Below are positions 1-15,756 of a stretch of DNA of 40,033 nucleotides, in pieces. This stretch comes from Diphasiastrum complanatum (taxonomy: Eukaryota > Streptophyta > Lycopodiopsida > Lycopodiales > Lycopodiaceae). Where the stretch lies: NCBI GenBank assembly GCA_029204225.1, contig MU835317.1, forward strand, positions 1 to 40,033, given 5' to 3'. The position numbers and the translations under genes were made by a program. The notes under the pieces were generated by a model. It worked only from the letters and a program-made list of their open reading frames with translations. It did not search any database and was not told the origin of the DNA. Each line of letters begins with the position of its first letter. Position 1 is the stretch's first letter.

Positions 1-849
1 CGACTTCATTTGAACCAAGGTGCGGAATTCTAAAGGGATAGGAAAAACTCAGACATACAAAAAATAAAATAAAACAACATAAGCATTCGACATCCAAGAT
101 CAGACACAACCAGAAAATAATCTATATTGGTTTTCTCTGATTTCTTCAGGGGGCACTGCATGCGAATCCATGTAGTGTGTTGGTGTGAGAGAAGCACGGC
201 TCTCTCACGAGTAGTAGTCTCGCTTCACTAGCGCACAATTGGATCTTCTGATCCTTGATAGAATTATCTTCTCGCACGTAGGTGGACCTTTTGTCTGTGT
301 TCGTCTTGATTGCTTACTAGCATCAGACTTCCTTCTTTTTTTTTACTTCTATTACACTCTGTGTATCCTGTTCTGATATATGTCAAGTACTATCCAGTAA
401 GTATGGTCTCTCTATGTAAACCTAAGATAGAGTGATTAAACATCTACAACTAATCGGGGAATTACAAGAGTGGCAATTAGCCATGACCTAGGAAGTATCT
501 GCTGACGTCATGCCATCAGGTCAGATCTCTGTACTTCTAGGTACTTGCATGATCTCTAGTGGTACTCCTTGGAGCGCGAGGACAAAACCGGTTTCGTTTC
601 CACCGTTGGTTTTGCTTACCTCGTCTGCCTTTCTCTCTTGCTGGACCGCAAAGGAATCTCGTTTGTGGATTCTTCGTGTTCGCGAACTATTCATGTTCGC
701 GAACGATTCATCTTCTTTTTCGTTGACTTTCGTGTTCACAAAAATTTTCGTATTTCGTGTCTCCAGATGTTCGAGTTCGCGAACATCTTCGTCAGGTGAA
801 GGGCTGAAAGCTAGCAAGGCTTTGTAATTAGAAACACTTTGTTTCTTCA
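1..849 (-). repeat. 3' LTR of element A (partial)
   Basis: Direct repeat of 5315-6163. It ends at the CA of 'tttcttca' at 849, which is TG when read on the minus strand. About 195 bp of its outer end is missing off the left edge. It contains three GTTCGCGAAC palindromes near the U3 start (678-687, 695-704, 775-784). Short open frames inside it are not genes. Confidence 0.93.
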
Positions 850-864
850 GCTCCCTCTCAAAGC
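850..864 (-). other. Polypurine tract of element A
   Basis: On the minus strand this is a purine-rich stretch (GCTTTGAGAGGGAGC) directly before the TG that opens the 3' LTR. That is where plus-strand DNA synthesis is primed in LTR retrotransposons. The same bases are absent beside the 5' LTR, which fits an internal site. Confidence 0.75.
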
Positions 865-865
865 A

Positions 866-1434
866 TGGTAGTTTTATGATCCCAAGACTGCTCCTTTGCC
901 TCTCAAAGAGCCCTTTGTCTAGAGCTTTAGTGAAGATGTCTGCAACCATATCTTTCGTTCCTATGAAGGTGGTCTGCATCATCTTCTTCTCAATCAGATC
1001 TCTGATCAAGTGATACTTGATCGCAATGTGTTTCGTTCTGGAATGGAACACAAGATCTTTCGTCAGGTGTATTGCAGAGGTGTTGTCCATCTGCAAAACT
1101 AGTGGCTCGTTCCTTGTTTCGCCCAATTCGTTCAGGAACTGTCTTAGCCAAATTATTTCGTTGGCCATCTTCGCTACTGCCACGTACTCTGATGATTGGG
1201 CTACAATGGTCTGACCCAAAGAACTACTGCTCCTGATGCGATGGTGCATCCTCCTGAGATGCTTTTACAATCGTCCTTGAGAGATGCCCAACTAGCATCG
1301 TTGTAGAAAAGTATCCTGAGACCCGCACCACGACAATAACACAAGCCATAATCCCTCATTAATTGAAGATATTGCAAAATTTGTTTTGCAATCTTCCAAT
1401 GTGTCGAGCTTGGATTCGTGCAGAATTGGCTCAT
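866..1434 (-). pseudogene. Element A RNase H domain and end of pol, frameshifted
   Basis: Two overlapping frames cover the copia RNase H. The first (1434 to about 1201) has the YNDASWAS strand that carries the first catalytic Asp. The second (from 1249) has SSEYVAVAKMANEIIWLRQF with the catalytic Glu, then DNTSAIHL with the next Asp, then SRTKHIAIKYHLIRD and a C-terminal TKALDKGLFERQR typical of copia. The switch of frame near 1230 shows an indel. No stop follows the usual end near 866: the frame runs on into the LTR, which I treat as chance. Confidence 0.88.
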
Positions 1435-1456
1435 CCTGAATACTGCATAAGCAATA

Positions 1457-2776
1457 TCAGGACGTGTTGTCTGAAAGGTACATCAGTGAACCTATCAGCC
1501 TCCTGTAGGGTGTGAGCTGCATCTGTTCTCTTTCTTCCTCAGTCTTTGGACAGTCGTCATTTGTTAGCACCGTCCCTGCGAGCATCCCAAAGTCCTCTAG
1601 GATCTTCTGGGTGTATCTGGACTGGTGAAGGTATAACTTCCCTCCCTCATAGTTCCTTTCAATTTGTAAGCCTAGGTAACACCTGGCTTTTCCCAGATCC
1701 ACTATCTCGAAATGCTTCGAGATGTCTGTCTTTACTTCAGCAATTAGCTGCTCACTCCTACAAAGTATCAGAGTGTCATCCACATAAACAGCCACTATGA
1801 TGATCTGCCCATCTGTAACTCTAACATACACATTGGAGTCAGCCAACAGAGGCTTGAATCCCAATGATTTCAGAGCATGATCCTTCTTCTTGTACCATTG
1901 TCGGGCTGATTGCTTCAGACCGTAGATGCTTCTATGCATTTTGCATACATAGTCAGGAAGTGAATTTGAGACAAATCCTGGGGGTTGATCCATGTAGACC
2001 TCTTCGTCTTATTCGCCATGTAAGAAGGCTGTCTTCTCATCCACAATGTGGATCCTGAGGTCATAAGTTGTTGCATATGCAAACAACAGACATAGGGACA
2101 AATGTTTGATGACAAGAGAGAAGGTCTTAAAATAATCAATACTGTATCTCTGAGAGAAACCCTTTGCTACCAGTCTTGCCTTGTATTTCGTCACACTCCC
2201 ATCTGGTCCATATTTGAGTTTGAAAATCCATTTGTATTTGACAGTCTTGCACTTATGAGGTAATGGCTCCAACGTCCATACTTGGTTCTTCCTCATGGAC
2301 TCCATCTCTTCGTTCATGGCTTGGATCCATTTGTCCTTTTTTGGACATTCAATCGCCTCCTCGAATGTCTGTGGTTCACCACTGAACCCACAGAATTCTT
2401 CTGATGTGGAAGCTGAGCTGCCTGGCACAAATCTTGTTGGCGCTCTTCGTGGTCTTGTTGACCTTCTGGGAGATCCTCCCAGAACAGCTATGTCTTTGTT
2501 CTTGTCTACTCTGCTCGTTCCGAAACCATCTTGGTTTACAAGAACTGCGGCGACAAGTTGCCTCTCGAATCTTTCTTCGTCTGATTCGTCACTCGAATGG
2601 GAGACGACTCGAAAATCTTTATTTTCATGTTCGTCCTCTGCTCCCTTTGACATTGGCGGCAGGTCATAGGATTGTTTTTCCAGAACTTCATAGCTAACAG
2701 GGTCTTCGTTGGCCATTGTCCTGCTCTCGTCAGATTTGACATCCCTCACTGTTTTCACATTGTTCGTGTCTGGCAT
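1457..2776 (-). pseudogene. Element A reverse transcriptase, frame interrupted
   Basis: The N-terminal part (2776-2009) contains WTLEPLPHKCKTVKYKWIFK, then YKARLVAKGFSQRYSIDYFKTF, and ends at DEKTAFLHGE, the canonical copia RVT_2 start. A stop near 2000 separates it from the second part (1993-1457). The second part has GLKQSARQWYKK, the polymerase active-site motif YVDDTLI, and the DLGKARCYLGLQI segment followed by LTPYRRLIGSLMYL. Key catalytic aspartates are present, so inactivation comes from stops and frameshifts. Upstream linker residues carry many acidic and Ser/Arg residues, as usual between copia integrase and RT. Confidence 0.92.
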
Positions 2777-2824
2777 GTAGATTCTGTAGTATGACGAATT
2801 ATTGTCATAACCTACCAGAAATCC

Positions 2825-3463
2825 TTACTCGACTTTCTCATCAAGCTTCTTGCGAAGCTTATCAGGAATATGTGCATATGCTACACAGCCAAATATTCTG
2901 ACATGAGACAGGTTGGGCTTTCTACCCCACCATAGCTCATGTGGTGTCATGTGAGGAACACCAGATTTACCTGTCATGTTCTGGATGTATGCGGTTGTAG
3001 CTACTGCTTCAGCCCACAGTGCCCTTGGAGACTTCGAGTATGTCATCATGCATCTAGCTGCTTCTATCAGGGTCCTGTTCTTTCGTTCAGCAACACCATT
3101 GTGCTGCGGTGTGTAGGCTACAGTTCTTCTATGAATGATGCCACGATCATTGCAGAAGTCAATGAAGCGATTCGAGATATATTTGCCACCTCGATCTGTT
3201 TTGATCTGCATCACCTTGCTGTCTGTGCATCTCTCAACCCAATTCACATATTCTGTGAATTTATTGAGTGCTTCAGATTTATTCTGAATAAAATACACTC
3301 TGGCAAACTTGCTATAATCATCAATGAAGGTTATATAATATTTGGAACCTCCTACTGAGATCACGTTGAATTTACCGCAGATGTCAGAGTGCACCAGCTC
3401 CAGAATCTTTGTTGTTCTGTAGGAGTCTTTGATGAATGGTGTGCATGGCATCTTGCCTTTCAA
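2825..3463 (-). pseudogene. Element A integrase catalytic core
   Basis: An open stretch of 212 codons carries the rve core. LVHSDICGKF supplies the first Asp, IKTDRGGKYISNRF the second Asp, and HNGVAERKNRT the Glu of the DDE triad. FIDDYSKFARVYF lies between them. The C-terminal HELWWGRKPNLSHVRIFGC is the usual copia linker to RT. The normally conserved NGGE is RGGK here. The frame differs from that of the upstream GAG-pre-integrase piece, so an indel lies between 3463 and 3516. Confidence 0.92.
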
Positions 3464-3515
3464 ACATGCATCACAAGTGGTCGAATTGATTACATTCGAG
3501 ATGCTGATGACTTGA

Positions 3516-4010
3516 CTAGTAGAGTGTCATTGAGTTCGTGTGGCAGAGTCTTCTGTGCCACAGAGTGTCTGGCGAGTCGTCATGAGTTTGATGCACCTGA
3601 TCTGCAAGTAGGCGTACCTTCAAATGATATAGGTTCCCTTTGCTTCTGTCTTGAGCAATGAGAGTGCTGGTGCTGGCATCAATCACGTTGCATGCTTCGT
3701 TAGAAAACGTCACATGCACCCCTGCATCTGCTATTCTTGCTACAAAGAGCAGGTCTTGCTGCAGAGTTGGCACGAACAAAACGTCTTCGAGTCGTCTGTC
3801 TCTGCCATTGGTGTTGAGCCAAAGTGAACCAATATCGTTCACTTAATGTCTGGATCCATCTCCAAGAACTATGAATCTTGAGGGATCTGCACTTCTGAAA
3901 TCAGACATGATTCGTCTTTATGTCACAAAGTGTGAGGTGGCTCCTGAATCCAGGATCACCTCGTGTGTGTCAGACGTTGATGCTGCACACATCTTCACAG
4001 ATGTAGGCGG
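3516..4010 (-). pseudogene. Element A protease and GAG-pre-integrase, with stops
   Basis: The retroviral-type aspartic protease motif DSGATSHF is encoded at about 3930-3950. A TAA stop follows within two codons, and a second TAA lies near 3844. Downstream, in the same frame, comes LEDVLFVPTLQQDLLFVARI, the flap-side protease segment, then the GAG-pre-integrase signature DTLWHRRLCHTN. Two nonsense codons inside the protease make this copy dead. Confidence 0.85.
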
Positions 4011-4119
4011 TCGAACAATTTTTGTTCGTTCTTTCTTCGCCCATCTTCGAGCTCTTGGGCTCCTCGACATAGGAAGAACTATTATCGTTCTCCTGTCTGT
4101 TCTGTGCTGATTTGTTTCT

Positions 4120-5003
4120 TAGGTTCTGGCGGCAATCCATGGCTGCATGACCCTTCTTATGAAAATGGATACACTCAATCTTGGGATTAAGCCAGCATGT
4201 ATCTATTGTATGCTCGTCTCTTCTGCATCTCGTGCAGGGCTTCTTGTCGGCATCTTGTCGTTTCGACCTCCCCTTGGTCTTCCAATTGCTTTTGCTGGTC
4301 CTCTCTGCTTGCTGGTCATGATCTTGCCTCTGATTCGACTTCCTCTTAGGCTTGAACTGTTTCTTTGATTTTTCTCTGTTGCCGTAGAGTGCTTAGTCAG
4401 AACCATCTTTGTGATCAAGATGCTCTCTGGCCTTGACTTCCTCTCGAATCTTGACAATTGTCTTTTTGAGGTTCACGGTAGAATCTTTCGCGAGCAGGGT
4501 TTGTGTCATTTGGAAAGATCTGGGTAAGGCTCTCAACATATATGTGAGCTGCTTCTCAGTTGATACTGCATTCTCTGCCCCTGAGTTGTGTAGTGATAGA
4601 AACAGATCCTTCATCTTTCTCACGACAGAGGTGAGGTCTTTTCCATCCCACTGTAGATTCGTCAGTTGATCTTCCAGCATCATAATCTGACTTTTTGATT
4701 TCGTTTGAAATCTTGTGAGCAGTGCATCTCACATCTCCTTAGCCTTGGAGAGTATATCCAGGTCAAGTGTAAGGCTATCTTCGATGGAAGATGATAGCAG
4801 GCTACTGCCTTATTGTTTTTCTCCCTCCATTCGCGTAGCTCCTTGCCTGTTGTCGTAGGCATTTCTTCTGTGTCATCCACCCAAAGGAAGAGTCCTTTGC
4901 CCTTGAGTATCAAAGATGTCTTAACTTTCCAGGCTAGAAAGTTAGATCCTGAAGACTTAAGTATAGTGCAGATCTTGTTTTGCATGCTGCTGATTGAAGC
5001 CAT
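4120..5003 (-). pseudogene. Element A gag with two CCHC-type knuckles, frameshifted
   Basis: Gag starts at 5003 (MASISSMQNKICTILKSSGS, then NFLAWKVKTSLILKGKGLF). It shifts frame near 4680 into a second piece holding LTYMLRALPRSFQMTQTLLA and VKIREEVKAREH, the UBN2-type gag core. At about 4197-4238 the minus strand encodes CTRCRRDEHTIDTC, a perfect CX2CX4HX4C zinc knuckle. About 20 residues later a second motif has the same spacing (CIHFHKKGHAAMDC), but its second Cys is Phe. Gag forms the virus-like particle and the knuckles bind element RNA. Confidence 0.87.
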
Positions 5004-5101
5004 TGCTTCTTGAAGTCAGTTTTTTTGTTGGTGGTTGATTGTCTGAATGCTTGGCCTCCTGGATCTGCTAGCTTCTCGTCTATGTCAGAATATGACAAGG
5101 T

Positions 5102-5114
5102 GGCTCTGATACCA
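5102..5114 (-). other. Primer-binding site of element A
   Basis: The minus strand reads TGGTATCAGAGCC, complementary to the 3' end of initiator methionine tRNA, the usual primer of plant copia elements. It sits four bases inside the 5' LTR border (5119). Confidence 0.9.
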
Positions 5115-5118
5115 CTAT

Positions 5119-6163
5119 TGGGAGTCGTGCATTGCTCCGATATGACTGATGAGAATCGTGAGAAGAAAATTCACGAAACATTCACGGCTCTCTTTCGAGA
5201 TTCGGATGGAGTTCAGATGCGTTCGCTGGGCATTGCCAGCGGAAACACTCCTACAATCCTCCAGAGAGTAGTCAGTTACTACTGATCTACGTTCATAAAA
5301 TTAATACAACATTTGACTTCATTTCAACCAAGGTGCGGAATTCTAAAGGGACAAGAAAAACTCAGACATACAAAAAATAAAATAAAACAGTATAAGTATT
5401 CAACATCCAAGATCAAACACAACCAGAAAAATAATCTATATTGATGTTCTCTGATTTCTTCAGGGGGCACTGCCTGCAAATCCATGCAGTGCGTTGGCGT
5501 GAGAGAAGCCCGCTCTCTCACGAGTAGTAGTCTCGCTTCACTAGCGCACAATTGGATCTTCTGATCCTTGATAGAATTATCTTCTCGCACGTAGGTGGAC
5601 CTTTTGTCTGTGTTCGTCTTGATTGCTTACTAGCATCAGACTTCCTTCTTTTTTTTTACTTCTATTACACTCTGTGTATCTTGTTCTGATATATGTCAAG
5701 TACTATCCAGTAAGTATGGTCTCTCTATGTAAACCTAAGATTAGAGTGATTAAACATCTACAACTAATCGGGGAATTACAAGAGTGGCAATTAGCCATGA
5801 CCTAGGAAGTATCTGCTGACGTCATGCCATCAGGTCAGATCTCTGTACTTCTGGGTACTTGCATGATCTCTAGTGGTACTCCTTGGAGCGCGAGGACAAA
5901 ACCGGTTTCGTTTCCACCGTTGGTTTTGCTTACCTCATCTGCCTTTCTCTCTTGCTGGACCGCAAAGCAATCTCATTTGTGGATTTTTCGTGTTCGCAAA
6001 CTGTTTGTGTTCGCGAACCGTTCGTCTTTGTCTTCGTTGACTTTCGTGTTCGCAAAACTTTTCGTGTTTCGTGTCTCCAGATGTTCGCATTCGCGAACAT
6101 CTTTGTTAGGTGAAGGGATGAAAGCTAGCAAGGCTTTGTAATTAGAAACACTTTGTTTCTTCA
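5119..6163 (-). repeat. 5' LTR of element A (1045 bp)
   Basis: Bounded by TGGGAG on the plus strand next to the primer site and by 'tttcttca' at 6163, i.e. TG...CA on the minus strand. The outer 849 bp repeat positions 1-849. It holds GTTCGCGAAC at 6009-6018, close relatives at 5992-6001, 6048-6057 and 6089-6098, and a perfect 8-bp inverted repeat ATGTTCGC/GCGAACAT at 6081-6100. The LTR should carry promoter and polyadenylation signals; I could not place a TATA box with confidence. Confidence 0.92.
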
Positions 6164-7325
6164 GGCTGAGTTGACAGAACACTGTCATCGATTCCTTTGT
6201 ATTTTTGCAGACTGCACGACTGTACAAGTATTTACATATAGCAAATGAATGGATCTAGATTAGGAATGAGATAAAGGATGGAGAGAATAGAAATCCAACA
6301 AAACCAACGCCTCACACGTCCCATCCCATCCATTATAAGAGGAATGGGCATGAAAACCAACTTTGTGAGCCTTGTCAAACCCTAGATTTTCACATGAAAA
6401 GCACAGTAGCCATAATAAGTTTTCAACCTCCGATTCATAGGGCGTCTGTCACTGCCCGAAGAACTATGTATGGGCTTGCAAAAGGGCATGCGTCGTTGCC
6501 ATACCGACATCAGAGTCACCGATTGGAATGTGACAAATTAGGGCAAAAAATTAGATGCAGTTTTACTCGGGAAGAGCTCGCGTTTGGGCCCACAGGACTC
6601 TTGGCTGCCTATCATCATTGCAAAGAAACTCACAAGTGATTTACTCGCAAAATGTCAAAACCCCAGTGTGTATGATTCACGATTACTATGCCTCTCATAG
6701 TAATTTCCATTGTCAGAATTTATGCCAAAGAAAAAAAGAACGAGAGCTAAATTGTAATAGAGTTAAAAATTTTGGCAAAGTATTTTTTTTGGGATTTCAC
6801 TCTTTTAAAAAAAATCTAAATCTGCAAGGGTAAGGTTCGAGTTGGCAAGAATAGGGCTGGGGCTAAAAAAAATACAGGAAAAACTTGTGAACCTTCAAAA
6901 TGAAAAGAGTGATTTTTTTCTACAAACAACAAAAAATTCAAGAATGAAAATGTAAAGTGCTTCTCTCTCATACCAAAATACAAAGGAAAAATTTGATTGT
7001 ATGTCTAATTTTGATTGAGCTTCACGAAATTCATTATAAGTAAATTAATCACAAAGGTGGAAGAGGAGATGAAGCACCAAGTTCTCTTAATTTGTAAATG
7101 AGCCAAAAGATTTCCAAAATGGTATCACTTGTTATTTATAGACAAAGTCTCTAACTTATCTAAACAAAACTATTTTGAAGGATAGTTAGCCCTTGTTAAG
7201 TTTTATTAAGTGTACTTGGGCTCTCTTTGGCCTATTATCCTTATTTAAGTACTTTAAGGGGTCCAAAGAGGGAACCGCTTTTATTCTTAAGGCTAAAAAT
7301 TTCTTTTGAGCCCAAAAAAACTTAC
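6164..7325. other. Intergenic DNA, no supported gene
   Basis: A short open frame near 6394-6639 gives no recognisable protein. The rest is AT-rich with homopolymer runs. No RNA gene or transposon protein was recognised. The first bases after 6163 should belong to the target-site duplication of element A. Confidence 0.5.
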
Positions 7326-7610
7326 ATTGATGATTATTATGAGCACTTATTTAGTGGCAATGCATGACATAGATGGACTTCTATCATGTTCTTAAAAGAA
7401 AAATCTGAAACATTCAATTGCTTCAAAGAACTCAAGACAAGGTTGAAGTTCAAACTAACAAGAAGATAAAAGCACTATGTACTTATGGAGGAGAATTCAT
7501 TTCTATTGCAAAGAATCACTATCTTGTAGCCGGTGGCATCTCTCACCAACTTACATCTAGCTATTCACCATTTCAAAATGCCATTGACATGATCTCTCCT
7601 TTCCACATGC
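7326..7610 (+). pseudogene. Copia integrase relic
   Basis: Translation shows IDDYYEHLF, then after a stop FLKEKSETFNCFKELK, then KVEVQTNKKIKALCTYGGEF, then GGISHQLTSSYSPFQNA. These match the order of the copia integrase core (FIDDYSR, FLKxKSExFxxFKxLK, LRTDNGGEF, YSPQQNGVAER). The catalytic Asp of DNGGEF is replaced (TYGGEF) and the Glu of GVAER is lost. No LTR or other pol part adjoins it. It lies just past the 3' end of the methyltransferase-like gene and points toward it. Confidence 0.82.
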
Positions 7611-7746
7611 ACTTACAATTTCTTGAGAAAGGCCTAGGTTTACCACCAAAGCAGACATGAGAAAGCTCAAAAGCAATGCTCTAAACAAGTTATGGAGCTC
7701 ACAAAGCCATCAATCTAAACAATGATAAGCGTCAGTAGAAAGAGTA

Positions 7747-13449
<5,703 letters not shown>

Positions 13450-15183
13450 ATCAAGACGAGGATGGATATTCCAAGCCTAGCACAGCCAATAGATTATCAA
13501 TACTTTTTAATCAAAACACAGTAGCACTCTGCATCAGGATTCAGGCTGGGAAACTAGAATAGCATCATGTGTTTGCTCGTACTGCTACTGAAATGATATT
13601 AATTCTACCAGCCTGCTGCCTGCCTGAGCTGCTCAGTGCTGAACTGCAGGCGGCGGCTGCGGTGAATGCATAACTTTGAAGTTTGGTCCCCGGCTCCTGG
13701 CACATAGGGTTGCACAAATTGAGAGTAATAATTTTTTTAATATTTTCGCAAGTATTTTATCTTTCTAATTTTAAATCTCGAGAGGTGTATAAAGGCTCTG
13801 GGCATATTGAAACGTGATAAGTAATACATGTATTTTAATTATCAAAACTCTTAATCACATACACTTTTTTATTATTTCTAGGAAGTTCAATTATTTCTCA
13901 AACATGACATTTGACATTTTAATGACAACCCCCTAGTCTCCATCCTCTCTTTTGTAGCTTTATTAGGCTCGTGGTTGTTGAGCTAAACCAATCATTTAAC
14001 AACAAAACAACATATTGTCACATGTAATTTGCTAAATTTGTTTCCTTGTCAATAACAATTTATGTTGCCACATTGTCAACACCGTCACAATCAAAATGTC
14101 CCTTCACAATCAAAATGATGTGATATATGGTCCTTGAATAATATCTTCTATCTAGTGGTCTAAATAAGATGGAACTAGCAAAAAAAAACAATATCTCAAT
14201 GATTCTTTATCTTCTCTAAACATGTTGGTTTGAAATGGTCAAAGCTTTTACCACTATGAAGTCAATCTTGCAATCAACAAAAGTACATACACAAAAATGA
14301 AGGAGAATTTAATATATCGCATGCATGCCAGAAAGTTGTAAGACTACAAGGAAAGATAATGTTTCTTTTTGTTAAGTTAAATGTGTTAACTTTTCTATTC
14401 CATAGTTTGATGTATTTGTCATCAACAAGTTGGTACTAATGAATCCATGATTTAATTCTTGACACAAAAACACAACATCAAAATATCCACGCAAATATCC
14501 AAAGAAACGTGCGGGGAAGAAAAAAATTTCGCGTGGATATAGTCATGGATACGGGCGCGTGGAACATCCACGCATGGATTATCCACGCCAACATCATTTC
14601 CGACAACAACTGTACATCGAGGGTCAGAAATCAAAAAATTTAAACTGCGTGGATGTTACACACCACGTTTTTCGGGATTCCTTATCCATTCCATAAGACG
14701 GCCAACCTACTTGTACTGAAATGAAGAGAATATGTACAAATGATTCAAAATTATCACTATATATAGTGGATTGGCCGCAAATCCTATTGGCGAAATTCTA
14801 CCTCCCTAACTATTCAAATTTAAAAAAGTGTGGGAACCCATTCAAGAATTGGAGAGAACCAATTTGAATTCGAATTTTGGTGAGACCCCCTATTTTATTC
14901 ACTAACTTGACTTTTAGGCCCTACGACATTAAAATTCCCGCAAAAAGGCCTAAATTCCTTTCATTAACTTGTAACTAATCAGATAACTATGTGATCATCG
15001 GGTGCCAAATCCTTCTCACTTAACTAGGGTTAAGGTTGCCTCGATATCCGCAAACTTTTCTTCCACATACTAACCGTTTGAGGATATAGAGCCTCTCAAC
15101 AAAATGAGAAATACATTTCATTAGAAATGAGATTAAACTAATTTACATCACAAAAGTAAAAAAATACAAAAAAAAAACAAAGA
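13450..15183. other. Upstream region of the methyltransferase-like gene and AT-rich intergenic DNA
   Basis: The first 250 bp hold a GC-rich patch (about 13600-13700) that could be 5' UTR or promoter. An AG just 5' of the start region could be a 5'-UTR intron acceptor. I see no clear TATA box at a fitting distance. From 13720 to 15180 the DNA is AT-rich with no supported gene apart from the ATCCACGC cluster. Confidence 0.5.
14485..14654. repeat. Cluster of ATCCACGC / GCGTGGAT motifs in both orientations
   Basis: ATCCACGC occurs at 14485-14492, 14566-14573 and 14581-14588. Its complement GCGTGGAT occurs at 14531-14538 and 14647-14654, with GCGTGGAA at 14557-14564. The pair GCGTGGA-ACA-TCCACGC (14557-14573) is a perfect 7-bp hairpin. 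Six copies of an 8-mer in 170 bp of otherwise AT-rich DNA is unlikely by chance. Confidence 0.8.
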
Positions 15184-15303
15184 TTAAGATTTTACAATTG
15201 GATGCATCCCACAGGATGCCATATAAGCTTTAAGACCGGCATATCCAGATTCATAGCCTTGCTTGTACTCTTCACCGGTCATGTGCCTTCCAAAATCACC
15301 AAG
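15184..15303 (-). CDS. Probable last exon of an unrecognised host gene
   Basis: Read on the minus strand, an AG acceptor (TTTTATGTAG) at 15304 is followed by an open frame encoding LGDFGRHMTGEEYKQGYESG, then YAGLKAYMASCG and a short Pro/Val tail to a TAA at 15184-15186. The composition (Gly, Tyr, Glu, Lys rich, few rare residues) and a splice acceptor at the frame edge suggest real coding sequence. I do not recognise the family. No upstream exon is visible before the dispersed repeat (15376) and element D (15757), so the gene either has a very long intron or has been severed by these insertions. Confidence 0.5.
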   Translation of the reverse strand, partial: LGDFGRHMTGEEYKQGYESGYAGLKAYMASCGMHPIVKS

Positions 15304-15375
15304 CTACATAAAACAAAAAACATAGTTAAATCCATATAAATAATGTCAAGTACTCATACGGTGCTCGACTATGGT

Positions 15376-15756
15376 ACACTTGAATGGCATGGAATTGCCC
15401 AAGTTGTTCAGTGCTTCGACTCTCGAAAACGTGCTACGAGAAATCCATGGGACTAGTATAGCACGGAGTTGCTCTAGTACCTAGCACTGTGGCCATTGTC
15501 AAGTCTCTGTCCGTCTACATAATGAAAGATAGCTGCTTACATGTAGAATGTATATGTGAACCTAATACATTCTTTTTGCTCTTTTACTGATCAGTATGGC
15601 TTCTGCCCTGATACGGCTTCGTTAAAGGGCAGAATTGTTGCTAAGTTATGAAATGAATGATTGGAAAAATTGTACGTACTTGTTATAAATGCAATTTAGC
15701 TGATAAAGTAGTGAATCTTGTTTCGGACATGGATAACAACTGATGCTCAGCTATGA
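15376..15756. repeat. Dispersed repeat with internal hairpin, copy B
   Basis: Second copy of the repeat at 10815-11178. It ends exactly where the LTR of element D begins (15757); copy A continues past that point with unrelated sequence. Element D therefore inserted into or at the edge of this repeat. Confidence 0.8.
15601..15634. other. Stem-loop in dispersed repeat copy B
   Basis: TTCTGCCCT (15601-15609) pairs with AGGGCAGAA (15626-15634) around the loop GATACGGCTTCGTTAA. Relative to copy A one pair is C-G instead of T-A, and the stem is one pair longer. Confidence 0.75.

Larger units (their letters stand above)
1..6163 (-). mobile_element. Ty1/copia LTR retrotransposon A, degenerate, cut by window start
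   Basis: Read on the minus strand the order is 5' LTR (5119-6163), initiator-Met primer site (5102-5114), gag, zinc knuckle, protease, GAG-pre-integrase, integrase, reverse transcriptase, RNase H, purine tract and 3' LTR (849 down to 1). Integrase before reverse transcriptase is the copia order. The two LTRs differ at about 44 of 850 aligned positions by eye, roughly 5%, so the insertion is not recent. The coding region is spread over all three frames with several in-frame stops, so the copy cannot make a full polyprotein. The outer end of the 3' LTR and the target-site duplication lie outside the window. Confidence 0.95.

Noticed and set aside
510-827. Plus-strand open frames in the LTRs (510-827 and 5824-6141).
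   Set aside because: They are antisense to the element, repeat because the LTRs repeat, and show no protein features.
521-866. Pol frame of element A runs through the purine tract about 115 codons into the LTR, and the frame is open in the other LTR for about 60 codons.
   Set aside because: Most differences between the two LTR translations change the amino acid and the right copy stops early, so nothing suggests selection for protein. The GTTCGCGAAC motifs explain the repeated FANT-like residues.
6394-6639. An 81-codon frame (MKSTVAIISFQPP start).
   Set aside because: No motif, no splice context, and it overlaps other frames of the same length.
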